From the NCBI RefSeq assembly GCF_003443995.1, contig NZ_QWEY01000001.1:248001-312000 (forward strand): a stretch of DNA of 64,000 bases. The letters run 5' to 3'. This document shows, one piece after another, positions 27,012 to 35,878 of this stretch. How positions within the stretch are numbered: position 1 is the first letter of the stretch; each line of letters begins with the position of its first letter. The position numbers were made by a program, and so were the translations under genes. This DNA comes from Pseudotabrizicola alkalilacus. GTDB taxonomy: Bacteria; Pseudomonadota; Alphaproteobacteria; Rhodobacterales; Rhodobacteraceae. The notes under the pieces are model-generated. The model was not told the origin of the DNA. It ran no database searches and worked only from the letters and a program-made list of their open reading frames with translations.

Positions 27012-27040
27012 CGCCGCTGCCCTTGACGGGCGCGGCGTTT
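27012..27040 (+). terminator. hairpin after adk
   Basis: CGCCGC-T-GCCC (27012-27022) pairs with GGGCGCGGCG (27028-27037) with one bulged T, followed by TTT. A second, 7-base hairpin CCCGGCA/TGCCGGG lies at 27059-27080, followed by CTTCCCATTTTC. Confidence 0.6.
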
Positions 27041-27058
27041 GCCCATAAAGCACAGCGT

Positions 27059-27080
27059 CCCGGCATGGAATCGTGCCGGG
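27059..27080 (+). terminator. second hairpin in the adk-rpsM gap
   Basis: CCCGGCA (27059-27065) and TGCCGGG (27074-27080) with an 8-base loop and a following pyrimidine-rich tail. Together with the preceding hairpin it probably isolates the rpsM-rpsK segment. Confidence 0.4.
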
Positions 27081-27183
27081 CTTCCCATTTTCGGGAAAAG
27101 CACCATCAGGGCACAGTGCCTTGGTGGAGTTGTGAAAAAAGGTTCTGGCACCACGGAACCGCAACATTGAAAAGGACACACGT

Positions 27184-27552
27184 TTGGCACGTATTGCTGG
27201 CGTTAACATTCCGACCCAGAAACGGGTTCCGATCGCCCTGACCTACATCACCGGTATTGGCCCAACCAATGCCGAAGCCATCTGCGCCTCGCTGAACATC
27301 GACCGCGCCCGTCGCGTCAATGAACTGTCGGATGCCGAAGTTCTGGCGATCCGCGAATTCATCGACGCGAACTTCACCGTCGAAGGTGACCTGCGTCGCG
27401 AAACCTCGATGAACATCAAGCGTCTGATGGACCTTGGCTGCTATCGCGGCCTGCGTCACCGCAAGGGCCTGCCGGTCCGCGGTCAGCGTACCCATACCAA
27501 TGCTCGCACCCGCAAGGGCCCCGCAAAAGCCATCGCTGGCAAGAAGAAGTAA
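27184..27552 (+). CDS. rpsM: 30S ribosomal protein S13 (TTG start)
   Basis: 122 aa. The S13 N-terminus [15 protein letters not shown] is almost invariant and forces the start to TTG 27184, with AAAAGGA upstream; no in-frame ATG is near. The C-terminal [19 protein letters not shown] tail is typical. A TTG start on a highly expressed ribosomal gene is unusual. Confidence 0.96.
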   Translation: MARIAGVNIPTQKRVPIALTYITGIGPTNAEAICASLNIDRARRVNELSDAEVLAIREFIDANFTVEGDLRRETSMNIKRLMDLGCYRGLRHRKGLPVRGQRTHTNARTRKGPAKAIAGKKK

Positions 27553-27567
27553 GGGGAGCATACCGAT

Positions 27568-27963
27568 ATGGCACGCGATACCAAAGCATCCCGCACCAAG
27601 AAAAAAGAGCGCAAGAACATCGCCGCTGGCGTGGTTCATGTGAACTCTTCGTTCAACAACACCAAAATCCTGATCTCTGACGTTCAGGGCAATGCGATTT
27701 CCTGGTCCTCCTCGGGCACCATGGGCTTCAAAGGCTCGCGCAAGTCGACGCCTTATGCCGCTCAGATGGCTGCCGAAGATGCCGCTCGCAAAGCTCAGGA
27801 ACATGGCATGAAGACTGTCGAAGTCGAAGTGCAGGGTCCGGGTTCGGGCCGCGAATCGGCGCTGCGCGCGCTGGCGGCTGTTGGTCTGAACATCACCTCG
27901 ATCCGCGACGTGACTCCGCTGGCGCACAACGGTTGCCGCCCGCCAAAGCGCCGCCGCGTCTGA
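27568..27963 (+). CDS. rpsK: 30S ribosomal protein S11
   Basis: 131 aa. Contains [20 protein letters not shown] and the C-terminal [18 protein letters not shown]. Followed directly by a strong hairpin. Confidence 0.97.
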   Translation: MARDTKASRTKKKERKNIAAGVVHVNSSFNNTKILISDVQGNAISWSSSGTMGFKGSRKSTPYAAQMAAEDAARKAQEHGMKTVEVEVQGPGSGRESALRALAAVGLNITSIRDVTPLAHNGCRPPKRRRV

Positions 27964-27978
27964 TCGGCAGATATACTG

Positions 27979-28009
27979 TCGGGCCGTGCGACATCGCACG
28001 GCCCGATTT
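27979..28009 (+). terminator. Rho-independent-like terminator between rpsK and rpoA
   Basis: Perfect 11-base stem, arms 27979-27989 (TCGGGCCGTGC) and 27996-28006 (GCACGGCCCGA), 6-base loop, then TTTCGGCATTT. It should lower or separate rpoA expression from the S13-S11 transcript. Confidence 0.65.
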
Positions 28010-28082
28010 CGGCATTTAAGGACCCTCGGGCGTCCCACCGCTTGCTGGACATGGGCAATGGGACAAGGATGGAGGCGACAGC

Positions 28083-29099
28083 ATGATCCATAAGAACTGG
28101 CAAGAACTGATCAAACCGACCCAACTGGTTGTAAAACCGGGTGCGGATGCGGCGCGCGTGGCGACCGTGATCGCCGAACCGCTGGAGCGCGGCTTTGGTC
28201 TGACGCTGGGCAATGCCCTGCGCCGTGTGCTGATGTCGAGCCTGCAGGGCGCGGCCATCACGAGCGTTCAGATCGACAATGTGCTGCACGAGTTTTCCAG
28301 CGTCGCTGGCGTGCGCGAAGACGTGACCGACATCGTGCTGAACCTCAAAGGCGTGTCCATCAAGATGGACGTCGAGGGGCCGAAACGCCTGTCGATCTCG
28401 GCCAAGGGTCCGGGCGTTGTGACGGCGGCAGATATCTCGGAGTCGAATGGCATCGAGATTCTGAACCGTGAACATGTGATCTGCCACCTTGATGATGGTG
28501 CGGATGTGTTCATGGAGCTGACCGTCAACACCGGCAAAGGCTATGTCTCGGCCGACAAGAACCGCCCTGAAGACGCGCCGATCGGACTGATCCCGATTGA
28601 TGCGATCTACTCGCCGGTGAAAAAAGTCAGCTACGAAGTGCAGCCCACCCGTGAGGGCCAGGTGCTGGACTATGACAAGCTGACGATGAAGGTTGAAACC
28701 GACGGCTCGCTGACGCCGGATGACGCCGTGGCCTATGCCGCGCGCATCCTGCAGGACCAGCTGTCGATCTTCGTCAACTTCGACGAGCCGGAATCGGCGA
28801 AACTGGGCGAAGTCGATGCGGGTCTGGAATTCAACCCGCTGCTCCTGAAGAAAGTCGACGAGCTGGAACTTTCGGTCCGCTCGGCCAACTGCCTGAAGAA
28901 CGACAACATCGTCTACATCGGCGATCTGATTCAGAAAACCGAAGCCGAAATGCTGCGCACCCCGAACTTTGGCCGCAAGTCCTTGAACGAAATCAAGGAA
29001 GTGCTGTCGGGTATGGGTCTGCATCTGGGCATGGAAGTCGAAGACTGGCCGCCAGAGAACATCGAAGATCTGGCCAAGCGCTTTGAGGACCAGTTCTAA
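28083..29099 (+). CDS. rpoA: RNA polymerase alpha subunit
   Basis: 338 aa. N-terminal assembly domain with [20 protein letters not shown] and [20 protein letters not shown]-terminal DNA-binding domain with [20 protein letters not shown] and [19 protein letters not shown]. Standard length. Preceded by a terminator-like hairpin and 70 bases of leader. Confidence 0.97.
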   Translation: MIHKNWQELIKPTQLVVKPGADAARVATVIAEPLERGFGLTLGNALRRVLMSSLQGAAITSVQIDNVLHEFSSVAGVREDVTDIVLNLKGVSIKMDVEGPKRLSISAKGPGVVTAADISESNGIEILNREHVICHLDDGADVFMELTVNTGKGYVSADKNRPEDAPIGLIPIDAIYSPVKKVSYEVQPTREGQVLDYDKLTMKVETDGSLTPDDAVAYAARILQDQLSIFVNFDEPESAKLGEVDAGLEFNPLLLKKVDELELSVRSANCLKNDNIVYIGDLIQKTEAEMLRTPNFGRKSLNEIKEVLSGMGLHLGMEVEDWPPENIEDLAKRFEDQF

Positions 29100-29106
29100 G
29101 AATACC

Positions 29107-29126
29107 GGGGGGCAGCGATGCCCCCC
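29107..29126 (+). terminator. hairpin between rpoA and rplQ
   Basis: GGGGGGCA (29107-29114) and TGCCCCCC (29119-29126), 4-base loop, eight bases after the rpoA stop; no T-run. Confidence 0.4.
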
Positions 29127-29238
29127 AGCTACAAATGCCCGGACCGCCGGGGAAAACATGGGCCACACGGCCCCAAGGTGAGTGCAGCCGCACGTAGGCC
29201 GCACCGGACAAAGCAAAACACGCGATCAGGAGATTTCC

Positions 29239-29652
29239 ATGCGTCACTCTAACGGCTACCGCAAACTGAACCGGACCCACGAACACCGCAAAGCGATGTT
29301 CGCCAACATGGCCGGTTCGCTGATTGAACACGAGCAGATCAAGACCACCCTGCCGAAAGCCAAAGAACTGCGTCCGATCATCGAAAAGCTGATCACGCTG
29401 GCAAAGCGCGGCGATCTGCACGCCCGCCGTCAGGCGCATTCGCAGCTGAAACAGGACATGCACACCGCCCGCCTGTTCGAAATCCTCGGCCCCCGCTACA
29501 AGGACCGCGCCGGCGGTTATGTGCGCGTGCTGAAGGCTGGCTTCCGCTATGGCGACATGGCCCCGATGGCGATCATCGAATTCGTTGACCGCGATCCGAA
29601 TGCCAAGGGTGCCGCCGATCACGCCCGCACCGAAGCGTTCGAGGCAGAATAA
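29239..29652 (+). CDS. rplQ: 50S ribosomal protein L17
   Basis: 137 aa from ATG 29239 (AGGAGA upstream). [20 protein letters not shown] is the canonical L17 start; [20 protein letters not shown] follows at the end of the fold. Last gene of the alpha operon. Confidence 0.97.
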   Translation: MRHSNGYRKLNRTHEHRKAMFANMAGSLIEHEQIKTTLPKAKELRPIIEKLITLAKRGDLHARRQAHSQLKQDMHTARLFEILGPRYKDRAGGYVRVLKAGFRYGDMAPMAIIEFVDRDPNAKGAADHARTEAFEAE

Positions 29653-29683
29653 GCCCCGGCTTTCCGGCCAAAGTTTACGGCAC

Positions 29684-29719
29684 AGCCCGTCTCTGGACAC
29701 CAGAGGCGGGCTTTGTCTT
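29684..29719 (+). terminator. Rho-independent terminator after rplQ
   Basis: 13-base stem with one wobble pair, arms 29684-29696 and 29700-29712, 3-base loop ACA, then TTGTCTT. Ends the ribosomal block. Confidence 0.8.
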
Positions 29720-29787
29720 GCGCAGGGCAGGTTGAAAGCGCGCGTCGCTTTGCCATATCCCATTGCACCACCACAAAGGGATGCCCC

Positions 29788-31164
29788 ATGTTCCGCCTTG
29801 TTGCCCTGATCCTGCTTTGCGCCACCCCGCTTGCCGCCCAGACCGAGACCCGCCCCCCGGCATCAACCGCCGAAATCAGCCTCAGCTTTGCCCCGGTGGT
29901 CAAATCGACCACTCCGGCGGTGGTCAACATCTACGCGACCCGCGTGGTCGAGGAACGGCTGTCGCCCTTTGCCGGTGATCCGTTCTTTGACCAGTTCTTC
30001 AGCGGCTACGGCCAGTCCCAGCCGCGCGTGCAGAATTCGCTCGGCTCCGGGGTGATCGTGTCATCCGATGGCATCGTGGTGTCGAATTACCATGTGGTCG
30101 GTCAGGCGACCGAAATCCGCGTCGTGCTGAACGACCGCCGCGAATATGCCGCCGAACTGATCCTTGGTGATGAGGAAAGCGATCTGGCCATCCTGCGGCT
30201 GCAGGACGCCGAGGGTCTGCCCGCGCTTGCCCTGCGCAATTCCGATGAGGTCGAGGTCGGCGATCTGGTGCTGGCGATCGGCAACCCGTTCGGGGTGGGG
30301 CAGACGGTGTCGTCGGGCATCGTCTCGGGACTTGCGCGCAGCACGGTGGAACTGGGGCGCGGCTATTTCATCCAAACCGACGCGGCGATCAACCCCGGTA
30401 ATTCGGGTGGCGCGCTGGTCGATATGCAGGGGCGGCTGGTCGGGATCAACACCGCGATCCTGACCCGGTCTGGCGGCTCTAACGGCATCGGCTTTGCGAT
30501 CCCCGCCAATCTGGTGCAGACCGTGGTGGCGCAGGCCGTTGCGGGCGGCGCGCGGTTTGAACGGCCTTGGGCGGGCGTGCAGGGGCAGGCGGTGGATGCC
30601 GGGCTGGCGGCGGCGATGAACCTGCCGCGGCCGGATGGGGTGCTTCTGGTCGAGTTGCACCCCGACAGCCCGTTCGGCAAAGCGGGCCTGCGTTCGGGTG
30701 ATGTGGTGCTCTCGGTCGCGGGCGAGCCGACCAACACCCCGCAAGAGATGATCTTTCGCCTGTCGGCGCTTGGCATCGGGGCCACGGTGCCGGTGACCTA
30801 TCTGGACGAAGATGGCCCTGCGACCGTTGATGTCACCCTGATTGCCCCGCCGGAAAGCCCGCCACGCGATCCCGTCACCATCACCGACCCTGTGGCGCTG
30901 CGCGGGCTGAGTGTGGCCCGGATCAACCCCGCCCTCAGCGCCGAGATCGGGCTTGCGACCGAGGCGGAGGGCGTGGTCGTGACCGCCGCCCAGGATCTGG
31001 CCGCCCAGATCGGGATCCGATCCGGCGATGTGCTGCTGGCAATCAATGGCCGCCCGGTCGCCACCCCACAGGATGTGGCCGAAGCGGCGCAAGAGCAGAC
31101 CCGTCGCTGGGCCATCGACGTGAACCGGGGCGGGCAGATCGTGCGCCTGCGTTTCCGCCTCTAG
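29788..31164 (+). CDS. Deg/HtrA-family periplasmic serine protease
   Basis: 458 aa. Signal peptide MFRLVALILLCATPLAAQ. Trypsin-like domain with the triad: His in VSNYHVVGQA (about residue 99), Asp in SDLAILRLQ (about 130) and Ser in NPGNSGGALVD (about 208). Two PDZ domains follow (from about 250, SPFGKAGLRSGDVVLSV, and about 385, AQIGIRSGDVLLAINGRPV). DegP/DegQ-type proteases degrade or refold misfolded exported proteins. It comes right after rplQ but beyond its terminator. Confidence 0.93.
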   Translation: MFRLVALILLCATPLAAQTETRPPASTAEISLSFAPVVKSTTPAVVNIYATRVVEERLSPFAGDPFFDQFFSGYGQSQPRVQNSLGSGVIVSSDGIVVSNYHVVGQATEIRVVLNDRREYAAELILGDEESDLAILRLQDAEGLPALALRNSDEVEVGDLVLAIGNPFGVGQTVSSGIVSGLARSTVELGRGYFIQTDAAINPGNSGGALVDMQGRLVGINTAILTRSGGSNGIGFAIPANLVQTVVAQAVAGGARFERPWAGVQGQAVDAGLAAAMNLPRPDGVLLVELHPDSPFGKAGLRSGDVVLSVAGEPTNTPQEMIFRLSALGIGATVPVTYLDEDGPATVDVTLIAPPESPPRDPVTITDPVALRGLSVARINPALSAEIGLATEAEGVVVTAAQDLAAQIGIRSGDVLLAINGRPVATPQDVAEAAQEQTRRWAIDVNRGGQIVRLRFRL

Positions 31165-31196
31165 CTCTTGGGGGCGCAGCGGCGTAACGTAGACCC

Positions 31197-32510
31197 ATGG
31201 CAGACCTGTTTGACACCGCAAGCGCGACTCCCAAAGCCGAAGGCCCCCGGCCTTTGGCCGACCGTCTGCGGCCGCAGTCGCTGGCCGAGGTGATCGGGCA
31301 GGCGCATGTGCTGGGCCCTGAGGGGCCGCTTGGCGCGATGCTGGCGGCACAGTCGCTGTCGTCGCTGATCCTCTGGGGGCCGCCCGGCGTGGGCAAGACC
31401 ACCATCGCGCGGCTGCTGGCGCGTGAGACGGATCTGGCCTTTGTCCAGATCTCCGCCATCTTTACCGGCGTGCCGGAACTGCGCAAAGTGTTCGAATCCG
31501 CTAAGATCCGGCGACAAAACGGGCAGGGCACGCTGCTTTTTGTTGATGAAATCCATCGTTTCAACAAGGCGCAGCAAGACGGGTTTCTGCCGCATATGGA
31601 GGATGGCACCATCCTTCTGGTCGGGGCCACCACCGAGAACCCCAGTTTTGAGCTGAACGCAGCGCTTCTTTCCCGCGCGCAGGTGATTGTGCTGGAGCGG
31701 CTGAACCTCGCCGATCTGGAACGGATGATGCAGCGCGCCGAGATGGAGCTGGGCCGCGTGCTGCCATTGACCGGCGAGGCGCGAGAGGCGCTGCTGGAAA
31801 TGGCCGATGGCGATGGCCGCGCCCTTCTGAACCTGACCGAGCAAGTGGCGGCATGGCGGATCGACAAACCGATTGACCGCGATCAGTTGGCCACCCGCCT
31901 GATGCGCCGTGCCGCCAAATACGACAAATCGGGCGAAGAGCATTACAACCTGATTTCCGCCTTGCACAAATCGGTGCGCGGATCAGACCCGGATGCAGCC
32001 CTGTACTGGTTCGCCCGCATGCTGGAAGGCGGCGAAGACCCGCGCTTTCTGGCCCGCCGCCTGACCCGGATGGCGGTGGAAGATATCGGGCTGGCCGAAC
32101 CGCAGGCGCATTCGGTCTGTCTGGACGCGTGGAACACCTACGAGCGGCTGGGCAGCCCCGAGGGGGAACTGGCGCTGGCCAATGCGGTGGTCTACCTCGC
32201 GCTCGCGCCCAAATCGAACGCTGTTTATGCGGCCTACAAGGCCGCACGGGCGAGCGCACGCGAGACCGGCAGCCAGATGCCGCCGCGCCACATCCTGAAC
32301 GCGCCGACCAAGATGATGAAAGACATCGGCTATGGCACCGGTTATGCCTATGACCACGATGCCGAAGACGGCTTTTCCGGGCAGGATTACTTCCCCGAAG
32401 GCATGAAGCGCCCGGTGTTCTACCTGCCACCCGAACGCGGCTATGAGCGCGAGCTGAAAAAGCGGGTGGAGTATTTTGCCAAATTGCGGGCAAAGCGGCA
32501 GGGCGGCTAG
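31197..32510 (+). CDS. rarA: replication-associated recombination protein A (RarA/MgsA AAA+ ATPase)
   Basis: 437 aa. N-terminal PLADRLRPQSLAEVIGQAHV, Walker A LWGPPGVGKTT (about residues 59-69), Walker B LLFVDEIHRFNKAQQD, sensor region GATTENPSFELN, and the C-terminal tetramerisation domain with KSVRGSDPDAALYWFARML and RRLTRMAVEDIGLA. RarA acts at stalled replication forks on single-stranded DNA ends. It may be co-transcribed with the protease (32-base gap). Confidence 0.95.
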   Translation: MADLFDTASATPKAEGPRPLADRLRPQSLAEVIGQAHVLGPEGPLGAMLAAQSLSSLILWGPPGVGKTTIARLLARETDLAFVQISAIFTGVPELRKVFESAKIRRQNGQGTLLFVDEIHRFNKAQQDGFLPHMEDGTILLVGATTENPSFELNAALLSRAQVIVLERLNLADLERMMQRAEMELGRVLPLTGEAREALLEMADGDGRALLNLTEQVAAWRIDKPIDRDQLATRLMRRAAKYDKSGEEHYNLISALHKSVRGSDPDAALYWFARMLEGGEDPRFLARRLTRMAVEDIGLAEPQAHSVCLDAWNTYERLGSPEGELALANAVVYLALAPKSNAVYAAYKAARASARETGSQMPPRHILNAPTKMMKDIGYGTGYAYDHDAEDGFSGQDYFPEGMKRPVFYLPPERGYERELKKRVEYFAKLRAKRQGG

Positions 32511-32725
32511 GGCGCAGCGCCGGGTGCGGCCCGCGCAAAGATGAATCTGGCAGCAGACTGCGCAATGCCTGTGCGTTGGCCGAGCGCACGTTGACAATTC
32601 CGCGCAACAACCGCAAAGACAGCCCTTACTCCCGACCCCTGCAGGCCCGTTGCGGGCAACGGCGGTGTCGTTTCTTTCTCGCTTGCCGCACGATGGGCGG
32701 GCCTCAAATTTGCAAGGTCGTTGAC

Positions 32726-33772
32726 ATGAGTGGCGTGAAAAATCTGACGGTGTCCGAGGATGAGGGCGAACAGCGGCTGGACAAGTGGTTCAAGCGCCGC
32801 TTTCCGCAACTGACCCAGGGCCATGTCGAAAAGATGTGCCGCACCGGGCAGATCCGGGTCGATGGCGCGCGCGCGAAAGCGGCCGATCGCATCGCCCCCG
32901 GCCAGACCATCCGCGTGCCGCCCTTGCCCGATACCGAAGCCCCCAGCCGCTCGCCCGAAAGCCGGATCTCAGCCGCGGACACCAAGCTGATCCAGAACGC
33001 GGTGTTGTGGAAGGATGAGCATATCATCATCCTGAACAAGCCTGCCGGTCTGCCGTCACAGGGCGGCTCGGGGCAGGGCGACCGGCATGTCGATGGCTTG
33101 GCCGAGGCGCTGAAGTTCGGCTACAAGGAAAAGCCCAAGCTGGTGCACCGGCTGGACAAGGATACCTCGGGTCTCTTGATGCTCGCGCGCACCGACCGGG
33201 TCGCGCGGGCGCTGTCCGAAGCGCTGCGCCATCGCAACACCCGCAAGATCTATTGGGCGCTGGTCGCCGGTGTGCCGCATCCGCGTCAGGGCAGCATCAA
33301 ATACGGGCTGATGAAGGCGCCGGGCCATGGGCGCGGCGGCGAGGGCGAAAAGATGCTCTGCATCCACCCCGCCAAGATGGCCGAATTCCCCGATGCCAAA
33401 CGCGCCCATACCGACTTTTTCACGCTCTGGTTCCTCGGCACCCGGATGAGCTGGATGGCGCTGGAGCCGGTGACCGGCCGCACCCACCAGTTGCGCGCGC
33501 ATCTGGCCGAACTGGGCCATCCGATCATCGGCGATGGCAAATACGGCAGCACGGCGCAGGAAAACATGGGCGACGGCTGGGGCGCTCAGGCAGGCGGCGA
33601 GATGTCGAAAAAGATGCACCTGCATGCCCGCAGCCTGTCGGTTCAGCACCCGATCACCAAGGAAATGATGACCTTTACCGCCCCCTTGCCTGAGCACATG
33701 GCGCGGACCTGGAAGCTGTTGGACTGGAACGAAAAAGACGTGCCAGCCGACCCGTTCGAGAGCCTGCGGTGA
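32726..33772 (+). CDS. rluC: RluC/RluD-type 23S rRNA pseudouridine synthase
   Basis: 348 aa from ATG 32726. An S4 RNA-binding domain (RLDKWFKRRFPQLTQGHVEK and TGQIRVDGARAKAADRI, about residues 14-60) precedes the catalytic domain with the Asp motif KLVHRLDKDTSGLLMLA (about 134-150) and the RTHQLRAHLAELGHPIIGD motif. It isomerises uridines of 23S rRNA. The long S4-containing form suits RluC. A TTGACA at 32591-32596 may be part of its promoter. Its stop overlaps the next GTG. Confidence 0.88.
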   Translation: MSGVKNLTVSEDEGEQRLDKWFKRRFPQLTQGHVEKMCRTGQIRVDGARAKAADRIAPGQTIRVPPLPDTEAPSRSPESRISAADTKLIQNAVLWKDEHIIILNKPAGLPSQGGSGQGDRHVDGLAEALKFGYKEKPKLVHRLDKDTSGLLMLARTDRVARALSEALRHRNTRKIYWALVAGVPHPRQGSIKYGLMKAPGHGRGGEGEKMLCIHPAKMAEFPDAKRAHTDFFTLWFLGTRMSWMALEPVTGRTHQLRAHLAELGHPIIGDGKYGSTAQENMGDGWGAQAGGEMSKKMHLHARSLSVQHPITKEMMTFTAPLPEHMARTWKLLDWNEKDVPADPFESLR

Positions 33773-34476
33773 GCGCCTGGGCAGCAAAGCGGTTCTGGCA
33801 GGCCGCGCAGGCCGAGTCGTGTGAGGGCGGCTTTACCGTGCGGCTTGATGCCCGTGCGGTGAAGACCCCGGCCAAGCAGCCGCTGGTGCTGCCCACGCTT
33901 GCCATGGCGCAAGAGATTGCCGCCGAATGGGACCAGCAGCAGGGGCTGATCAAGCCCGACACCATGCCACTGACCCGCGCGGCGAACTCTGCCATCGACA
34001 AGGTCGCGCCGCAGCTGGATGCCGTGGTGGCGGAGATCGCCAATTACGGCACCACCGATCTTTTGTGCTACCGCGCCACCGATCCGCAGCCGCTGATCGA
34101 CCGGCAGGAGGCCCACTGGACCCCGCTGCTGGACTGGGCGCGCGACGACCTGCGCGCGCCGCTGGTGGTCACCCAGGGCGTGATGCCGGTGTCGCAGCCC
34201 GCCGAAAGCCTGATGGGCCTGCGCGCCCATGTGGGAGCGCACAGCCCGTTCCAGCTGGCGGCGCTGCATGACCTTGTCGCCATTTCCGGTTCGCTGATTC
34301 TGGGCCTCGCCGTGGCGCGGCGCAGGCTTTCCGGCGATCAGGCATTTGGCCTCAGCCGAATCGATGAAGCCTGGCAAAACGAGCTGTGGGGCGAAGACGA
34401 AGATGCGGCCCGGCTGGAGGCGCTGCGTCGCGACGCGTTCCTGACCGCAGAGCGATTCTTTGCATTGTGCGGGTAA
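33769..34476 (+). CDS. ATP12-family F1-ATPase assembly chaperone
   Basis: 235 aa from a GTG start that overlaps the previous stop. Typical blocks are KRFWQAAQAES at the start, VRLDARAVKTPAKQPLVLPT, TMPLTRAANSAIDKV and NYGTTDLLCYRA, then RQEAHWTPLLDWA. ATP12 (ATPAF2) proteins bind the F1 alpha subunit during ATP synthase assembly in mitochondria; the alphaproteobacterial relatives are presumed to do the same. Gene pairing with the pseudouridine synthase is common in the group. Confidence 0.88.
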   Translation: MSAWAAKRFWQAAQAESCEGGFTVRLDARAVKTPAKQPLVLPTLAMAQEIAAEWDQQQGLIKPDTMPLTRAANSAIDKVAPQLDAVVAEIANYGTTDLLCYRATDPQPLIDRQEAHWTPLLDWARDDLRAPLVVTQGVMPVSQPAESLMGLRAHVGAHSPFQLAALHDLVAISGSLILGLAVARRRLSGDQAFGLSRIDEAWQNELWGEDEDAARLEALRRDAFLTAERFFALCG

Positions 34477-34716
34477 CAATCCTGCTCAAAACGCAGGCGG
34501 TGCGATGCCAACTTGCCCGTGACAGCCTCTAAACCGCCTGAATGCAAAGAATTTAGGCAATTTCATGCGATATGCTTGACCTTTCAAACCGCTTCGGAGG
34601 AAACTGTCCTGACTGGGAGAGGCTCACCTCCACTAGTTTCGTCCCCGTCCGCCCATCAACCGGCCTCGGGGCATAAAAACGTCGGCTCAAGGTCGACAAC
34701 TCAGGATGAGGTAAGA

Positions 34717-35742
34717 ATGAAACAATCCGTATTCCTCGGCACCCTCGCCGCCACCACCCTGTTCGCAGGCATGGCACTGGCGCAGGGCACCTCGACGCTT
34801 GATACCGTCAAGGCCCGTGGCGAACTGAACTGCGGCGTCAACACCGGGCTGGTCGGCTTTGCCGCCCCGGATGCAAGCGGCAACTGGCAGGGCTTTGACG
34901 TTGCCCTGTGCAAAGCCGTCGCCGGTGCGATCTTTGGCGATGCGTCGAAAGTGGTCTATATCCCCACCACCTCGTCGGACCGCTTTGAACAGCTGACCTC
35001 GGGCAAGATCGACTTTCTGATCCGGAACACCACCTGGACCTTCTCGCGCGACACCGACCTGAACATGGATTTTGTCGGCGTGAACTACTACGACGGTCAA
35101 GGCTTCATGGTCCGCAAGGATCTGGGCGTGTCTTCGGCAAAAGAGCTGAACGGCGCCACGATCTGCATTCAGACCGGCACCACCACCGAACTGAACCTGG
35201 CTGACTACTTCAAAGCCAACAACATGACCTACACGGCGGTTCCGATCGAAACCAACGCCGAAGGCGAACAGCAGTATCTGGCTGGCGCCTGCGACGCCTA
35301 TACCACCGATGCCTCCGGTCTGGCTGCAACGCGCGCTGCGTTTGCTGACCCGGAAAACCACATCATCCTGCCCGAAATCATCTCCAAAGAACCGCTCGGG
35401 CCTGCCGTGCGTCATGGCGACAGCGCCTGGGGTGATGTGATCCGCTGGACGATGAACGCTCTGGTCGCTGCCGAAGAATTCGGCATCACCTCGGCCAACA
35501 TCGAAGAGCTGGCGACCTCGTCGCAGAACCCGGAAATCCAGCGCCTTCTGGGCACCTCGGACAACCTGGGCGCGATGATCGGGCTTGACGCCGACTGGGC
35601 CAAGAACGCGATCAAGGCCAGCGGCAACTATGGTGAGATCTTTGCGGCCACCATCGGCGAATCGACCCCGATCGGTCTGGCGCGTGGTCTGAACGCGCAG
35701 TGGACCCAGGGCGGTCTGCTGTACACCCCGCCGTTCCGTTGA
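34717..35742 (+). CDS. bztA: glutamate/glutamine/aspartate/asparagine ABC transporter, periplasmic binding protein
   Basis: 341 aa from ATG 34717. Signal peptide MKQSVFLGTLAATTLFAGMA with cleavage after ALA. Family 3 solute-binding fold: TLDTVKARGELNCGVNTGLV at the start of the mature protein, GFDVALCKAVAGAIFG, and DFLIRNTTWTFSRD. First gene of bztABCD, the operon described in Rhodobacter capsulatus. The 240 bases upstream contain no clear promoter that I can pick out. A hairpin after the gene probably allows more of it than of the membrane subunits. Confidence 0.92.
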   Translation: MKQSVFLGTLAATTLFAGMALAQGTSTLDTVKARGELNCGVNTGLVGFAAPDASGNWQGFDVALCKAVAGAIFGDASKVVYIPTTSSDRFEQLTSGKIDFLIRNTTWTFSRDTDLNMDFVGVNYYDGQGFMVRKDLGVSSAKELNGATICIQTGTTTELNLADYFKANNMTYTAVPIETNAEGEQQYLAGACDAYTTDASGLAATRAAFADPENHIILPEIISKEPLGPAVRHGDSAWGDVIRWTMNALVAAEEFGITSANIEELATSSQNPEIQRLLGTSDNLGAMIGLDADWAKNAIKASGNYGEIFAATIGESTPIGLARGLNAQWTQGGLLYTPPFR

Positions 35743-35757
35743 TCGGCTGAAACGTCT

Positions 35758-35784
35758 GGGCGCGCCGTCATGGCGCGCCCTTTC
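35758..35784 (+). terminator. intra-operon hairpin after bztA
   Basis: Perfect 9-base stem GGGCGCGCC/GGCGCGCCC (35758-35766, 35772-35780), 5-base loop, then TTTCC. Such partial terminators or 3'-stabilisers after binding-protein genes raise binding protein over permease levels. Confidence 0.65.
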
Positions 35785-35878
35785 CAAAAGTGAGAACAGG
35801 GTTATCCGCAGCGCCGGGGGAACATCCCCCACAAATAAGGGCAAAGCCCGGGGGCGCGCGGACTTCAGGGGAAAATAA

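Noticed and set aside
27795-29216. 473-codon antisense frame across rpsK and rpoA
   Set aside because: Shadow of conserved ribosomal and polymerase genes.
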